From Paenibacillus durus ATCC 35681 (GTDB taxonomy: Bacteria; Bacillota; Bacilli; Paenibacillales; Paenibacillaceae), in assembly GCF_000993825.1 (NCBI RefSeq), contig NZ_CP011114.1, positions 558,001-622,000 of the forward strand: a stretch of 64,000 nt of DNA, written 5' to 3'. Under the pieces are notes generated by a model. That model did not search any database. It was not told the DNA's origin and was given only the letters and a program-made list of their open reading frames with translations. Both the position numbers and the translations under genes were made by a program. Of this stretch, positions 1 through 9,342 are shown piece after piece (the first letter of the stretch is position 1; each line of letters starts with the position of its first letter).

Positions 1-2
1 AT

Positions 3-1121
3 TTGGTAAGCTGGATAAAGCATCCCGCCCCAATTATTAGACAGGAGCGGGGGACGGGGTTGTTCGGAGAATTCCGCGATCCTTTTGTCTGGAAAGAAGA
101 CGGAATCTATTATATGCTTGTCGGAACGGGAGCAGGCGGGCAGGAGGAGGGCGGGACGGCTCTGGTGTATACGTCTTCCGATATGCTGGACTGGGAGTAC
201 CGGGGTCCATTATATATTAGCGACTATGGCAAATATCCATATCTCGGGAAAGCCTGGGAGCTTCCGGTCTTGCTCCCGCTCCCGCTTGAAGGAAAAGAAG
301 GGGCCGGCTCGGGCAAGTATGTCCTGCTCATCAGTCCCTGGGGAGAAGGCGCGAAGGTTGAGGTCAACTACTGGATTGGAGCTTGGGACCCTGAAACCTG
401 CAGATTTCATCCGGATCATGCGGAGCCGGGATTGATTGACGTCGGTGATTTTCATTTCACGGGACCAAGCGGCATGGTTGATCCCCGGACCGGACGCTCG
501 CTCCTGTTTACGATTGCCCAAGGCGAACGGACGCCGGAAATCGATTATGATTGCGGCTGGGCGCACGGGGCGGGAATGCCGGTATCCTTGTTTCTGCGGG
601 CCGACGGGCGGCTTGGCGTAGAACCGGTGGAGGAAACCGCGCTGCTCCGGGGAAGACGGCTGTTATCTGTGGCCGGGAGCAGTCTGGAGGACATCAACCG
701 GCAACTGGCCGGGGTTAGTGGAGACATGCTGGAAATTATACTGCGCTTTAATTCATGTCAGGCTGAACAGGTCGGCATTTCCCTTCGCCGTACGCCGGAT
801 GGCGCGGAGGAGACAGTCATCCGGTTTAACCGTCTGGAGCAGCGGCTTGAGGTTGATCGTTCCAAGACGACGCTCGATGAGAGAGAGCGGACGCGGGGGA
901 TTCAAGGAGGCGAGCTTCCGATTGGCGAGGAAACCTTACGGCTGCATATTTTTGTCGACCGCTCGCTGATTGAATGTTACGCTAACGGGCTGAAGAGCCT
1001 GACGACCAGAGCTTATCCGTCGCGGCTGGATGCGCTTGGCCTACTGCTGTGGGCCGACGGCCCGGCGGAGCAAATCGATATGGACGTATGGGAGATGGGC
1101 CCGGCTTATCCAACCCATTAA
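3..1121 (+). CDS. GH32 family beta-fructosidase, 5'-truncated by window edge
   Basis: The reading frame is open to the left edge, so the gene begins upstream and about the first third is missing. The visible 372 residues carry the GH32 RDP motif (FRDPFVW, near residue 25) and a WELP segment (near residue 85) in the place of the family acid/base glutamate motif WECP. A C-terminal beta-sandwich follows, with the typical DRSLIECYANG strand. The N-terminal WMNDPNG nucleophile motif must lie outside the window. GH32 enzymes hydrolyse sucrose, inulin or levan; no signal peptide can be judged here. It is followed after 24 bp by a second GH32 gene, so the two are probably one fructan/sucrose-use operon. 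Exact substrate is unknown. Confidence 0.85.
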   Translation: MVSWIKHPAPIIRQERGTGLFGEFRDPFVWKEDGIYYMLVGTGAGGQEEGGTALVYTSSDMLDWEYRGPLYISDYGKYPYLGKAWELPVLLPLPLEGKEGAGSGKYVLLISPWGEGAKVEVNYWIGAWDPETCRFHPDHAEPGLIDVGDFHFTGPSGMVDPRTGRSLLFTIAQGERTPEIDYDCGWAHGAGMPVSLFLRADGRLGVEPVEETALLRGRRLLSVAGSSLEDINRQLAGVSGDMLEIILRFNSCQAEQVGISLRRTPDGAEETVIRFNRLEQRLEVDRSKTTLDERERTRGIQGGELPIGEETLRLHIFVDRSLIECYANGLKSLTTRAYPSRLDALGLLLWADGPAEQIDMDVWEMGPAYPTH

Positions 1122-1145
1122 TACAGAGAAAAAGGAGATGCAGGA

Positions 1146-2636
1146 GTGTCTACAAAATCATACAGTGAAACGTTCCGCCCGCAATTTCATTATTCGCCGA
1201 AGGCGAATTGGCTGAATGATCCCAACGGACTGGTATGGTATGAGGGAGAGTATCACCTGTTCTATCAGCATCATCCCCACAGCGCGGTGTGGGGCCCCAT
1301 GCATTGGGGTCATGCGGTAAGCAAAGACCTGGTCTACTGGGAAGAGCTTCCCATTGCGCTTTGGCCCGATCATAACGGGGCAATCTTCTCGGGAAGCGCG
1401 GTTGTGGACTGGCATGATACCACAGGCTTTTTTAATGGAGGCTCCGGTCTGGTGGCGATATTTACCCATCATGATACGCAGACTCCAAGCGGGGTGCCGC
1501 GCCAGAGTCAGAGCCTCGCTTACAGCACGGACAAGGGAAGAACCTGGACAGTGTACGAAGGCAATCCGGTTCTGGAGGATGAGCGGCACGTGGATTACCG
1601 CGATCCGAAAGTGTTCTGGGACGGTGAACGGGAGCGGTGGGCGATGGTGCTCGCCGCTGGGCAGCGCATTTTGTTCTATCATTCGCCCGATCTGATTCAT
1701 TGGTCCTTCGGCAGCGAATTCGGCGCGTCGGAAGGCTCGCATGACGGGGTCTGGGAATGTCCTGATCTATTCAGACTCCCGATTGACGGGCGTAGCGGCG
1801 AATCCAAATGGGTGCTGATCGTCAGCATCGGACCAAATGATGAACTGGCGGAAGGCTCGCGGACCCAGTATTTTGTAGGGGAATATGACGGTGTCTCCTT
1901 TGCAAACGACAACCCGCCGGAAACCGTGCTGTGGCTGGATCACGGCAGGGACAATTATGCCGGGGTAACCTGGTCTGACGTTCCCCCGCAGGATGGGAGA
2001 AGGCTGCTAATCGGCTGGATGAACAACTGGAAGTACGCTAATCTGCTGCCGACGGAAACGTGGAGAGGTGCGATGACGCTGCCAAGGGAGCTTGGGCTTG
2101 CGCTGAGCGAAGACGGCGTTCGGCTGCGCCAGACGCCGGTGAAGGAGCTTGAGGCGCTCAGAGAAAACGAATTTCGGATTGAACCTACGGTGATCAATGC
2201 GGGGGACGGCAATATTTTGCAAGATATTCATGGATCTTCGCTGGAAATTGAAGCCGAAATCAAGCTTGCGGGCGCCCCCGTGTTCGGCTTTCGGATTCAT
2301 GGCTCCGCCGGGCAGGGAACGGTCATCGGTTATGATGCGAGCCGCAGCTATCTGTTCATTGACCGCAGAAATGCCGGCACATCGGACTTTCATCCCGATT
2401 TCTCCTGCGAGCACGGAGCGGACCTGAAGCCCTCCGGCGATGTCATCAAGCTTCGGATCTTTGCCGACCATTCCTCTGTTGAAGTGTTCGCGGGTGATGG
2501 ATATGTTGCGCTGACGGACCAGGTTTTTCCGGACCCGGAGCATCAGGAGCTGGAGCTGTATGTCCAAGAAGGAAGCATTGAAATCATCGCTTTGCGCGTA
2601 TACGGCTTGAAGTCCATTTGGGATTGTTCAAAATAG
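1146..2636 (+). CDS. GH32 family fructosidase (sucrose/levan hydrolase type)
   Basis: A complete 496-residue glycoside hydrolase family 32 protein. WLNDPNG contains the nucleophile Asp25, RDP gives the transition-state stabiliser Asp153, and WECPDLF gives acid/base Glu204; FSGSAVVD is also present. A five-blade propeller is followed by a C-terminal beta-sandwich with the SSVEVFAGDG strand. There is no signal peptide, so it should act in the cytoplasm on imported sucrose or short fructans. The start is GTG, chosen because AAGGAG lies about 10 bases upstream and the protein begins with the normal short N-terminus. It follows another GH32 gene and precedes a terminator. Levanase, exo-inulinase and sucrose-6-phosphate hydrolase cannot be separated from sequence alone. 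Confidence 0.9.
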   Translation: MSTKSYSETFRPQFHYSPKANWLNDPNGLVWYEGEYHLFYQHHPHSAVWGPMHWGHAVSKDLVYWEELPIALWPDHNGAIFSGSAVVDWHDTTGFFNGGSGLVAIFTHHDTQTPSGVPRQSQSLAYSTDKGRTWTVYEGNPVLEDERHVDYRDPKVFWDGERERWAMVLAAGQRILFYHSPDLIHWSFGSEFGASEGSHDGVWECPDLFRLPIDGRSGESKWVLIVSIGPNDELAEGSRTQYFVGEYDGVSFANDNPPETVLWLDHGRDNYAGVTWSDVPPQDGRRLLIGWMNNWKYANLLPTETWRGAMTLPRELGLALSEDGVRLRQTPVKELEALRENEFRIEPTVINAGDGNILQDIHGSSLEIEAEIKLAGAPVFGFRIHGSAGQGTVIGYDASRSYLFIDRRNAGTSDFHPDFSCEHGADLKPSGDVIKLRIFADHSSVEVFAGDGYVALTDQVFPDPEHQELELYVQEGSIEIIALRVYGLKSIWDCSK

Positions 2637-2660
2637 GGAACGATACCTCATTAAACGAAA

Positions 2661-2704
2661 AGGAGCCTAAGTCTGCTGTTTTAGCGGACCTTAGGCTCTT
2701 TCCT
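2661..2704. terminator. Bidirectional intrinsic terminator between GH32 and redox genes
   Basis: GAGCCTAAG pairs with CTTAGGCTC around a short inner stem. A T-rich tail follows on the plus strand and A-rich sequence precedes it, so it can serve both convergent operons. Confidence 0.8.
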
Positions 2705-2710
2705 TTAGAT

Positions 2711-2959
2711 TTAGTTCTTTAACCCCGCCGCAGCAATCAGTTCCTTCAATTCGCCCTGGTTAAAGCCTTTGACCGCTCTGCCGCCCGCTACGGTAACCGG
2801 AATGCCCATGAAGCCGAGATGTTCCACTTCCTGCTGATAAGCCTCGCTTGTCATAATATCTCTGACCTCGAACGAGACGCCCTCGCTCTGAAGCATTTGT
2901 TTCACCCGGCTGCAATCGCCGCAGCCCTCGGTGGAGTAGACGATCACTTGGGCACTCAT
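2711..2959 (-). CDS. Glutaredoxin-like thiol-disulfide protein
   Basis: An 82-residue thioredoxin-fold protein with a CGDC active site at about residues 13-16 and the cis-Pro loop IPVTV typical of glutaredoxin/NrdH-type proteins. It should reduce disulfides or mixed thiols in the cytoplasm. Its ATG overlaps the stop of the upstream YtxJ gene by four bases (ATGA), so the two are translationally coupled. This pairing suggests a role in bacillithiol-linked redox repair, but that link is inferred from context. Confidence 0.85.
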   Translation of the reverse strand: MSAQVIVYSTEGCGDCSRVKQMLQSEGVSFEVRDIMTSEAYQQEVEHLGFMGIPVTVAGGRAVKGFNQGELKELIAAAGLKN

Positions 2960-3282
2960 TGGCTTACAGCCTCTTTAATGCTCGATTGCGTAATTTTCCA
3001 GTGGGAAGTATTCCAGCGCACTTCGCCATCCTCAAGCAGGAAGATTTGCGGAGATTCATGCTTAATGCCGAAATCTTCGGCGATTTTGTTGGACACCGGA
3101 CGGTCCTCGATTACGAGTACGACGGCGGCGTCGGTATCATTGTCTTTCAGATAGGACTGGAACTCTTCGTACGCTTTCGCGCTGATCGGGCAGGTCGTGC
3201 TGTGCTTGAACAGCAGCTTCTTTCCGGGCTTTGCAATATACTGCTCCAGCTCATCGGCGGAGTGGAGTTGCTGAATGGACAT
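2956..3282 (-). CDS. ytxJ: Bacillithiol-system redox protein YtxJ
   Basis: A 108-residue thioredoxin-fold protein with the single-cysteine TCPIS site and the RPVSNKIAEDFGIKHESPQ segment characteristic of YtxJ, a proposed monothiol bacilliredoxin of bacillithiol-making Firmicutes. The start at 3282 is preferred over an upstream in-frame ATG because a GGAAGGTGAT ribosome site lies just before it and the protein then begins MSIQQLHS, as in the family. It forms an operon with the downstream glutaredoxin-like gene with a 4-base overlap. Confidence 0.88.
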   Translation of the reverse strand: MSIQQLHSADELEQYIAKPGKKLLFKHSTTCPISAKAYEEFQSYLKDNDTDAAVVLVIEDRPVSNKIAEDFGIKHESPQIFLLEDGEVRWNTSHWKITQSSIKEAVSQ

Positions 3283-3420
3283 GAGATCACCTTCCTTAAT
3301 ATAGTTGCTAATCAACAGTAATTGTACCTCAGATTGTAACATGTTTCAAAATTAAAGCAATCGGTGTTACAGCCTCAAGACAGCGGTAATATGCCTTGGT
3401 GCTGCATGGTAATCGCCCAT

Positions 3421-3930
3421 TCAGAGCTTCTTGTAATAAAACATCGTCTCATGCAGTTCCCCATCCGCCGACCGGGCATAATCCGGAATTCTGCCGGCTT
3501 CCACGTAACCGAGCGATTGATACAGCAGATTGGACGGATCGCCTGCGCGGGTATCAAGTACAAGCAGCGTTCGGTCTTCCGCTTCCATGTACGCTTCGGC
3601 CGTTTCCATCAATAGGCGGGCAATGCCCCGGCGGCGGCGCTGCGGATGAACCATCAGCTTGGCGATTTCCGCGCGGTGCAGTCCGTTCGGCTTCAGGGCA
3701 AGATGGAGCTGCACACTTCCGGCAATTCTGCCTTCATCCCAAGCAACCCATAATATAACGCCCTCGCCGGGCACGCCCCGCCAATACTGGGCGGCTTCCG
3801 CTTCCGCAAGCGGCGGCAAAAAACCGACGGATGCTCTGTCCTCCACCACCACGGTCAGCAGCCCCGCCAGTTCCCGTTCCAATCCTTCGTCTATTGCGCC
3901 GACTTGTTCTATACGAATCCCTGTTGTCAT
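3421..3930 (-). CDS. GNAT family N-acetyltransferase
   Basis: A 169-residue GNAT fold. The acetyl-CoA loop is visible as HPQRRRRGIARLLM (motif A, R/QxxGxG/A form) after the beta-strand with AEIAKLMV, and a C-terminal motif B, LLYQSLGYVEAGRIPDYA. The substrate cannot be inferred; relatives acetylate small amines, antibiotics or protein N-termini. The start at MTTGIRI is chosen because GAGAGGAG precedes it; a longer form would lack a ribosome site. It stands alone. Confidence 0.85.
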   Translation of the reverse strand: MTTGIRIEQVGAIDEGLERELAGLLTVVVEDRASVGFLPPLAEAEAAQYWRGVPGEGVILWVAWDEGRIAGSVQLHLALKPNGLHRAEIAKLMVHPQRRRRGIARLLMETAEAYMEAEDRTLLVLDTRAGDPSNLLYQSLGYVEAGRIPDYARSADGELHETMFYYKKL

Positions 3931-4071
3931 TAGCGCTGTCTCCTCTCCCGCCAGTCGGTCTACTCGGAAATGATTGTATACGCTACCCATTATACCGGGG
4001 GATGAAGAAGCTTACCAATCCCAATTGAAAGGGCTGCAGCAGGCGCAGCCATTCGGCATAAGCTGATATGT

Positions 4072-4121
4072 GAAAAAAACAGGGACCGCCCCGGCCTTAT
4101 GGCCGAGAGGCTGGTCCCTGT
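4072..4121 (-). terminator. Intrinsic terminator for the Gln-rich protein gene
   Basis: Read on the minus strand, CAGGGACC and GGTCCCTG pair around a GC-rich inner stem and are followed by TTTTTTTC. It lies just past the stop of the 4156-4599 gene. Confidence 0.85.
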
Positions 4122-4155
4122 TAGATGCCGGGCCTTTAGGCCGGCTGCGAATCTA

Positions 4156-4599
4156 TTACTGGAAGTTCCGGTTTTGGTTGGCGGAGAATTGTCCCGGTGC
4201 TTGAATGCCAGTGCCAAAGGAAGATGACCCGATAGGCGCAGACCCGATGGAAGATCCTCCGATCGGAGAACCGAAAGAGCGGGTCGCAGGGTTTTGGAAC
4301 CCAGGTTGGTTGTATGCCGAGCCAAATGTGCCGATTTGAGCCGATTGCTGCTCCACTTGACGGAATACTTGGGAGATTTGCTGCAATTGCTGAATGGCTG
4401 TTTGGTGGCCTTGCAGAACGCTCTGAATCGTTTGAGCCGCTCTACGCTCGCGGTTTGCCAGTTCCTCCAGCTGTCTTGCGTTTTGTTCTTCTTGCTGCAG
4501 AAGTTGTTGATACATTTGGCTGGATTGCTGTGTTTCGCTGATTAGCCGTTGAACAAGCTGCTCACCTTGGTTGATTTGATTGGTAATGTTCGTATTCAA
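4156..4599 (-). CDS. Gln-rich coiled-coil protein of unknown function
   Basis: A 147-residue protein with two parts. Residues 1-95 are very rich in Gln and Glu and look like a coiled coil or helical bundle. Residues 95-147 are Gly/Ser/Ile-rich and low complexity (repeats of the type GSPIGGSSIGS). There is no signal peptide. The start is TTG with an excellent AAGGAGG site. The composition resembles small spore-coat-associated proteins of Bacillales, but no named family is recognised. It is monocistronic, with its own terminator. Confidence 0.6.
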   Translation of the reverse strand: MNTNITNQINQGEQLVQRLISETQQSSQMYQQLLQQEEQNARQLEELANRERRAAQTIQSVLQGHQTAIQQLQQISQVFRQVEQQSAQIGTFGSAYNQPGFQNPATRSFGSPIGGSSIGSAPIGSSSFGTGIQAPGQFSANQNRNFQ

Positions 4600-4667
4600 T
4601 GTTGTATCCTCCTTGTGGAGTGGATTGATAACCGAAAATTATTATGCTTTGGCTTCATGTAAATTAT

Positions 4668-5366
4668 TCATTCATCTTCCAGAAGAACATTTGCGAACCC
4701 GTTTGTTTCCAATGCGGCGAAGCGGCGCCGGAAGCTGTTTTTCCAATTGATTTCAATGTTTTCGGCGGCAGCGGCAAAGTTCCCGTCTATTAGCGCGGCG
4801 ATGATTGCTTTATGTTCTTCCACTGATTGCTCCGCTCCCGAAAAGCCGTTAAAATAAGCGACCTCATACCGCCGGAGCTTTTTCTTAAGTCCGTCCAGCA
4901 CGCCGATAAGCTCTTCATTGGCCGACAAATCGATGATAACCTGATGAAACCGGGCGTCGCATTGCTGGGCATCCAGCGCATTTTCCTGCTCAAGAGCTCG
5001 CTCCAGTTCTTCATTGATTGCCCCCAGCTGCCGGATATGCTCCGGCTTAATATTCGCTTGGGCAAAAGAAACGGCAAGCTTCTCCAGTGTCCAGATCATC
5101 GGATACAGACGGTGCGCCTGCTGAATATCCACGGGAGCCACCTGTGTCCAGCTATTAGCTTTGGTCTGCACCATTCCTTCTTCTTCCAATCGCAATAAAG
5201 CTTCGCGGATAGGGGTGCGGCTTGTTCCCAGCGCGTCCGCCAATTGCTGATCCTTCAGCTTGTCGCCAGGCTTTAATTCTCCGCTGATAATCCATTCCTG
5301 TATCCGCAGATACACCTGCTCGCGAATCGATGTGCGTTTGACTTGGGTTGTAGATTTTGGCAGCAA
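4668..5366 (-). CDS. GntR family (FadR/FCD subfamily) transcriptional regulator
   Basis: An N-terminal winged helix (GDKLKDQQLADALGTSRTPIREALLRLEEEG, about residues 35-65) is followed by an all-helical FCD ligand domain with the metal-binding pattern D..H (CDARFHQ) and H (VEEHKAI). A TTG at 5366 is taken as the start because GGAGGAGG sits 7 bases before it; the longer ATG form has no ribosome site. It is divergent from the diaminopropionate lyase operon and probably represses it and itself through palindromes in the shared 160-bp spacer. Confidence 0.85.
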   Translation of the reverse strand: MLPKSTTQVKRTSIREQVYLRIQEWIISGELKPGDKLKDQQLADALGTSRTPIREALLRLEEEGMVQTKANSWTQVAPVDIQQAHRLYPMIWTLEKLAVSFAQANIKPEHIRQLGAINEELERALEQENALDAQQCDARFHQVIIDLSANEELIGVLDGLKKKLRRYEVAYFNGFSGAEQSVEEHKAIIAALIDGNFAAAAENIEINWKNSFRRRFAALETNGFANVLLEDE

Positions 5367-5477
5367 ACGGGAGCCTCCTCCATACTTTTGTATGTAATAT
5401 ATCATGTGCAATTTATAACGATCAAATCAAGCTTGTTTCGACAGGGAAAACCCGATTGACAGCAAAATAAATGAAAT

Positions 5478-5496
5478 GTAATATGTGATATATTAC
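5478..5496. promoter_or_regulatory. Probable GntR operator
   Basis: GTAATAT and ATATTAC form perfect 7-bp arms around GTGAT. A second partial copy (GTAATATATCATG) lies at about 5394-5406 near the start of the regulator. The position between divergent genes suits autorepression and operon control; the assignment to this GntR protein is inferred. Confidence 0.6.
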
Positions 5497-5529
5497 TTCA
5501 AGATGCTATGAATGAGAGGAGTCTCTAGG

Positions 5530-6753
5530 ATGGATATAGCGGATTTTCGGTATATAACCAACGAACGGGTACGCGATGGAAATGTCAGTAAAACGCCGGT
5601 GCGGTTCATTGACCGTGAACGGGCAGCCAAAGTGAGAAATTTCCACCGAAGTTTTGCCGAATATGAGCCGACGCCCCTTCACAGCCTGAACGCTTTATCG
5701 CGTAAGCTTAACGTTGGCGGTATCTGGATCAAGGACGAATCGCACCGGTTTGGACTTAACGCTTTTAAAGTGCTGGGTGGCTCCTATGCTGTCGGCAAGT
5801 ACTTGGCGGAGCGGCTGAAGCTGGATATCTCGGAGCTTGATTTCGGCAAGCTGCAATCCAGGGAGATCAAAGAGCGGCTGGGAGAGCTTACATTTGTTAC
5901 GGCAACAGACGGAAACCACGGCAGAGGGATCGCCTGGGCGGCCAACCGGCTGGGACAGAAATCGGTGGTGTTCATGCCCAAGGGCTCTTCAGCGGCAAGG
6001 TTGCAAAACATAAGAAATGAAGGGGCGGAAGCCTCCATTACAGAGCTGAATTATGATGATACGGTAAAAATGGCCGCCCGGTACGCTGCCGATCATCACG
6101 GAGTTCTGGTCCAGGACAGTGCGTGGGAGGGCTATGAAGACATCCCGGTCTGGATTATGCAGGGCTACTGCACGCTCATTCATGAGGCGATGGAGCAGAT
6201 GCAGGGAGAAGGCAAGGGCTGTCCGACCCACGTATTTCTTCAGGCGGGTGTCGGCTCCTTCGCAGCAAGCGTGCTGGGCTATTTTGTGGCGGAATTCGGG
6301 GAGGAACGTCCGGTAACGATTATCGTGGAGCCGAGTGAAGCGGCGTGCTTCTATAAATCCGCGGTGAAAAATGACGGGGAGCCCCATGCCGTGACCGGCG
6401 ATCTGCGGACGATTATGGCGGGACTCGCCTGCGGGGAGCCCAGCACGGTCGCCTGGGAGATTTTAAGGGATTATGCCGATATGTATATTTCCTGTCCGGA
6501 TGCGGTGTCGGCCAAAGCCATGCGAATGCTCGGCAATCCTTTGCCCGGCGACCCCCGGGTCGTTTCCGGCGAATCCGGCGCCGTGGGATTGGGCGTTCTG
6601 AGCCTGATTCGGGAGAAGCAATCTTTGCAGGAAGTAGCCCAGCGGCTGCAATTGAACGAGGAATCGAGAGTGCTCATCATAAGCACAGAAGGTGATACGG
6701 ACCCGGAGGGGTACAGGGATATCGTATGGGGCGGCAAGCATCCTTCTTTTTAA
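5530..6753 (+). CDS. dpaL: Diaminopropionate ammonia-lyase
   Basis: A 407-residue fold-type II PLP enzyme that converts 2,3-diaminopropionate to pyruvate and ammonia. SHRFGLNAFKVLGG holds the PLP lysine (Lys80), TATDGNHGRG contains the acidic residue expected in the active site, and SGESGAVG is the phosphate/pyridine region; length matches the YgeX/DpaL family. The start at 5530 is chosen over ATG 5512 because AGAGGAGT lies 9-10 bases before 5530 and overlaps the earlier ATG. It is the first gene of an operon with two M20 hydrolases, as in the E. coli ygeX-ygeY neighbourhood, and is divergent from a GntR regulator. Confidence 0.92.
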   Translation: MDIADFRYITNERVRDGNVSKTPVRFIDRERAAKVRNFHRSFAEYEPTPLHSLNALSRKLNVGGIWIKDESHRFGLNAFKVLGGSYAVGKYLAERLKLDISELDFGKLQSREIKERLGELTFVTATDGNHGRGIAWAANRLGQKSVVFMPKGSSAARLQNIRNEGAEASITELNYDDTVKMAARYAADHHGVLVQDSAWEGYEDIPVWIMQGYCTLIHEAMEQMQGEGKGCPTHVFLQAGVGSFAASVLGYFVAEFGEERPVTIIVEPSEAACFYKSAVKNDGEPHAVTGDLRTIMAGLACGEPSTVAWEILRDYADMYISCPDAVSAKAMRMLGNPLPGDPRVVSGESGAVGLGVLSLIREKQSLQEVAQRLQLNEESRVLIISTEGDTDPEGYRDIVWGGKHPSF

Positions 6754-6798
6754 CAGGGAATGGCCGAAGCACAGTTAAGTGAAAGAGGGGAATGAACA

Positions 6799-8043
6799 AT
6801 GACATTCAGCAGTTTGAACTTATCTATACATGCCGACCAATTGCTGGGACATATTCAGCAGCTTGGGCAAATCGGTCGTGACCCAGGCGGCCAGTTGACC
6901 AGATTGGCGGCTTCGGATAACGACAAGCGTGGCCGTGACGCGCTGATCGCATGGATTAAAGAGGCCGGCCTGGAGGCGGCGGTTGACCGCATCGGCAACA
7001 TCTTTGGCATCTGGCGTGTTCCAGGCCAAGATTATCAAGCGCCGGTCCTGATTGGCTCGCATATTGATACCGTCATCAATGCAGGCGTGTACGACGGCTG
7101 TTATGGTGTTCTTGCCGGTCTTGAGGTCATTCGGACGCTGCGGGAGGCCGGATTCACCCCTTCCCGTCCTATCGCAGTCACGGCATTCACGAACGAGGAA
7201 GGCGTGCGCTATGCCCCCGATATGATGGGTTCGCTTGTGTATGCGGGCGGGCTGCGGGCCACGGAGGCCTTGGCCTCCGTGGGAACGGACGGAAGCGTAC
7301 TTGGCGAGGAACTGGCTCGTATCGGCTATGCAGGTACAGAGGAGCCGGGCTTCATGATGCCTCATGCTTATGTGGAGCTTCACATTGAACAAGGGCCTGT
7401 GCTGGAAAGTATGGACATTCCAATCGGCGCGGTCGAGAATCTTCAGGGGATTTCCTGGCAGCGGGTCACTATTGAGGGTGTCGCCAACCATGCGGGTACG
7501 ACTCCGATATCGATGCGCAAAGATGCGGGACATGCGGCAGCCCGTGTCATTACATTTTTGCGCGACCGTGCGATCCGTTCGCAGACGCCTGCCGTGGCGA
7601 CAGTCGGCTGCATCCGCTTTGAGCCTGATGCGATCAATGTCATCCCTTCAAGGGCCACTTTTACTGTTGACCTGCGCAATCCGGACGAGCAGAGTTTACA
7701 GGCTGAAGAGGCGGCGCTTGCCGAATACCTCACTGAACTTGCCGCTGCCGAAGGGTTGACCATTACCACAGAGCGTATGGCCCGTTTTGAGCCGGTCATT
7801 TTCGACGCCGCTATTGTCGGGCTGGTGGAAGCCGCCGCCAAGCAGCGCGGTCTGACCTCAAGACGGATAACATCCGGCGCTGGTCATGACGCCCAGATGA
7901 TGGCCCGCATATGTCCGGCAGCGATGATCTTTGTTCCGAGCATCGGCGGCATCAGTCATAACCCGCAGGAGTACACGCCGGGGGCCGACCTGGTTGCCGG
8001 AGCCAACGTGCTGCTTGACGTTATAGTGGACCTTGCCCGGTAA
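6799..8043 (+). CDS. Zn-dependent M20 amidohydrolase (allantoate/N-carbamoyl-amino-acid hydrolase family)
   Basis: A 414-residue M20-type hydrolase. IGSHIDTV and NGGVYDG-like NAGVYDG segments give the first metal ligands, FTNEEGVRY the bridging Glu pair, and ELHIEQGPVLE plus ITSGAGHDAQ are hallmarks of the allantoate amidohydrolase/beta-ureidopropionase/N-carbamoyl-L-amino acid hydrolase group. It would split a carbamoyl or ureido C-N bond in the cytoplasm. An AGAGGGG site precedes the ATG. It lies 45 bp after dpaL. Context suggests processing of an N-substituted amino acid feeding the lyase; the substrate is not determined. Confidence 0.88.
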   Translation: MTFSSLNLSIHADQLLGHIQQLGQIGRDPGGQLTRLAASDNDKRGRDALIAWIKEAGLEAAVDRIGNIFGIWRVPGQDYQAPVLIGSHIDTVINAGVYDGCYGVLAGLEVIRTLREAGFTPSRPIAVTAFTNEEGVRYAPDMMGSLVYAGGLRATEALASVGTDGSVLGEELARIGYAGTEEPGFMMPHAYVELHIEQGPVLESMDIPIGAVENLQGISWQRVTIEGVANHAGTTPISMRKDAGHAAARVITFLRDRAIRSQTPAVATVGCIRFEPDAINVIPSRATFTVDLRNPDEQSLQAEEAALAEYLTELAAAEGLTITTERMARFEPVIFDAAIVGLVEAAAKQRGLTSRRITSGAGHDAQMMARICPAAMIFVPSIGGISHNPQEYTPGADLVAGANVLLDVIVDLAR

Positions 8044-8102
8044 GGCATGAAATCCGGACATGGCATATTCATTTCTACATTTTGCGAAAGAAGGGGAAGC
8101 GT

Positions 8103-9266
8103 TTGGATCATCCAAGCTTCGAACAACAGCTCACCCGATGGAGACATGATCTCCATAGGATTCCCGAAACGGCTTTTGAAGAGATCAAGACGTCCGAATA
8201 TATCGCCCAGGCGTTAACCGTGATGGGGCTCGAGGTCCATACCGGCATTGGCGGTACGGGGGTCGTTGCCAGCCTCAAATGCGGAACCGGCGCGGGGATT
8301 ATCGGAATTCGGGCGGACATGGACGCGCTTAACTTTACAGAGAAAGAGGAGCGCCCCTATGCTTCCCAAAATAAAGGTAAAATGCATGCCTGCGGTCATG
8401 ACGGACATATGGCCGCCCTGCTGGGCGCGGCGAAATTGTTGACCGAAAAAAGAAACTTCAACGGCACCGTCCGGTTTGTCTTTCAACCGGCGGAGGAGCC
8501 GGGCAAAGGTGCGCTGGCGATGATCGGGGATGGGCTGCTGGAGCGCTTTCCGATGGATGAAATTTACGGGCTGCATAATATGCCCGGCATGCCTGAAGGG
8601 ACGATTACCACCCGTGTGGGCGGAATTATGGCCTGTGAGGATAACTTTGTCATTCGGATCACAGGGCAAGGCGCCCATGCCGCCCGGCCGCATATGAGCA
8701 TAGACCCTCTGGTGATCGCCGCCGAGATTATTCTCGCGCTGCAGACGATTGTGTCCCGTAATTTGGACCCGAGTGTTCCTGCGGTAATCTCCTGTACGGA
8801 GATCCATACGGACGGCATCCGGAATGCGATTCCGACCCATGTGGAGATCAAGGGAGATACCCGCAGCTACGCGCCCGAGGTGCAAAAAATGCTGGAAGAA
8901 CGAATGCGGGCCATAGCCGAGGGGATATGCGCGATGCATGGCGCGGAATGCCAATTTGAATATACCCACGAATTTGCGCCGACGGTGAACTGGAAGGAAT
9001 GCGTGGATGTCGCCGTGAAGGCGGCTTTGAATGTGGCCGGGGAAGCCAAGGTCGACGCCAACGCGCAGCAGGTGATGGTTTCAGAGGATTTTTCCGCATT
9101 TTTGCAAAATATCCCGGGCTGCTTCGTCTTCATTGGAAACGGTGACGCATCGGATGCAAAGGGCCATATCCCGCTTCACAACCCGGCTTATGATTTTAAT
9201 GACAATATTTTGAAAGTTGGGGCTGAATATTTCGCAGAATTAGTAAGAATCCGGCTGCCATTGTAG
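8103..9266 (+). CDS. M20 family amidohydrolase (HipO/amino-acid deacylase type)
   Basis: A 387-residue metallopeptidase-like amidohydrolase. RHDLHRIPE, DMDAL, HACGHDGH and QPAEEPGKGA are the standard aminoacylase/hippurate hydrolase motifs, and the dimerisation domain follows. A TTG start at 8103 is favoured because GAAGGGGAAG sits just upstream; an in-frame TTG at 8082 lacks a site. It is the third gene of the dpaL operon and would release acyl groups from N-acyl amino acids or small peptides. Substrate unknown. Confidence 0.86.
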   Translation: MDHPSFEQQLTRWRHDLHRIPETAFEEIKTSEYIAQALTVMGLEVHTGIGGTGVVASLKCGTGAGIIGIRADMDALNFTEKEERPYASQNKGKMHACGHDGHMAALLGAAKLLTEKRNFNGTVRFVFQPAEEPGKGALAMIGDGLLERFPMDEIYGLHNMPGMPEGTITTRVGGIMACEDNFVIRITGQGAHAARPHMSIDPLVIAAEIILALQTIVSRNLDPSVPAVISCTEIHTDGIRNAIPTHVEIKGDTRSYAPEVQKMLEERMRAIAEGICAMHGAECQFEYTHEFAPTVNWKECVDVAVKAALNVAGEAKVDANAQQVMVSEDFSAFLQNIPGCFVFIGNGDASDAKGHIPLHNPAYDFNDNILKVGAEYFAELVRIRLPL

Positions 9267-9342
9267 CCCTCATATGGTAAAGTTGGGGAAGCGGCCGCAA
9301 GATCGCTATAGACGAGACGAGCTGAGAAAGGAAGAGATGAGA

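Noticed and set aside
7443..7841. Ser/Ala-rich antisense frames over the GC-rich genes
   Set aside because: Typical shadow frames opposite GC-rich coding sequence with no start sites.
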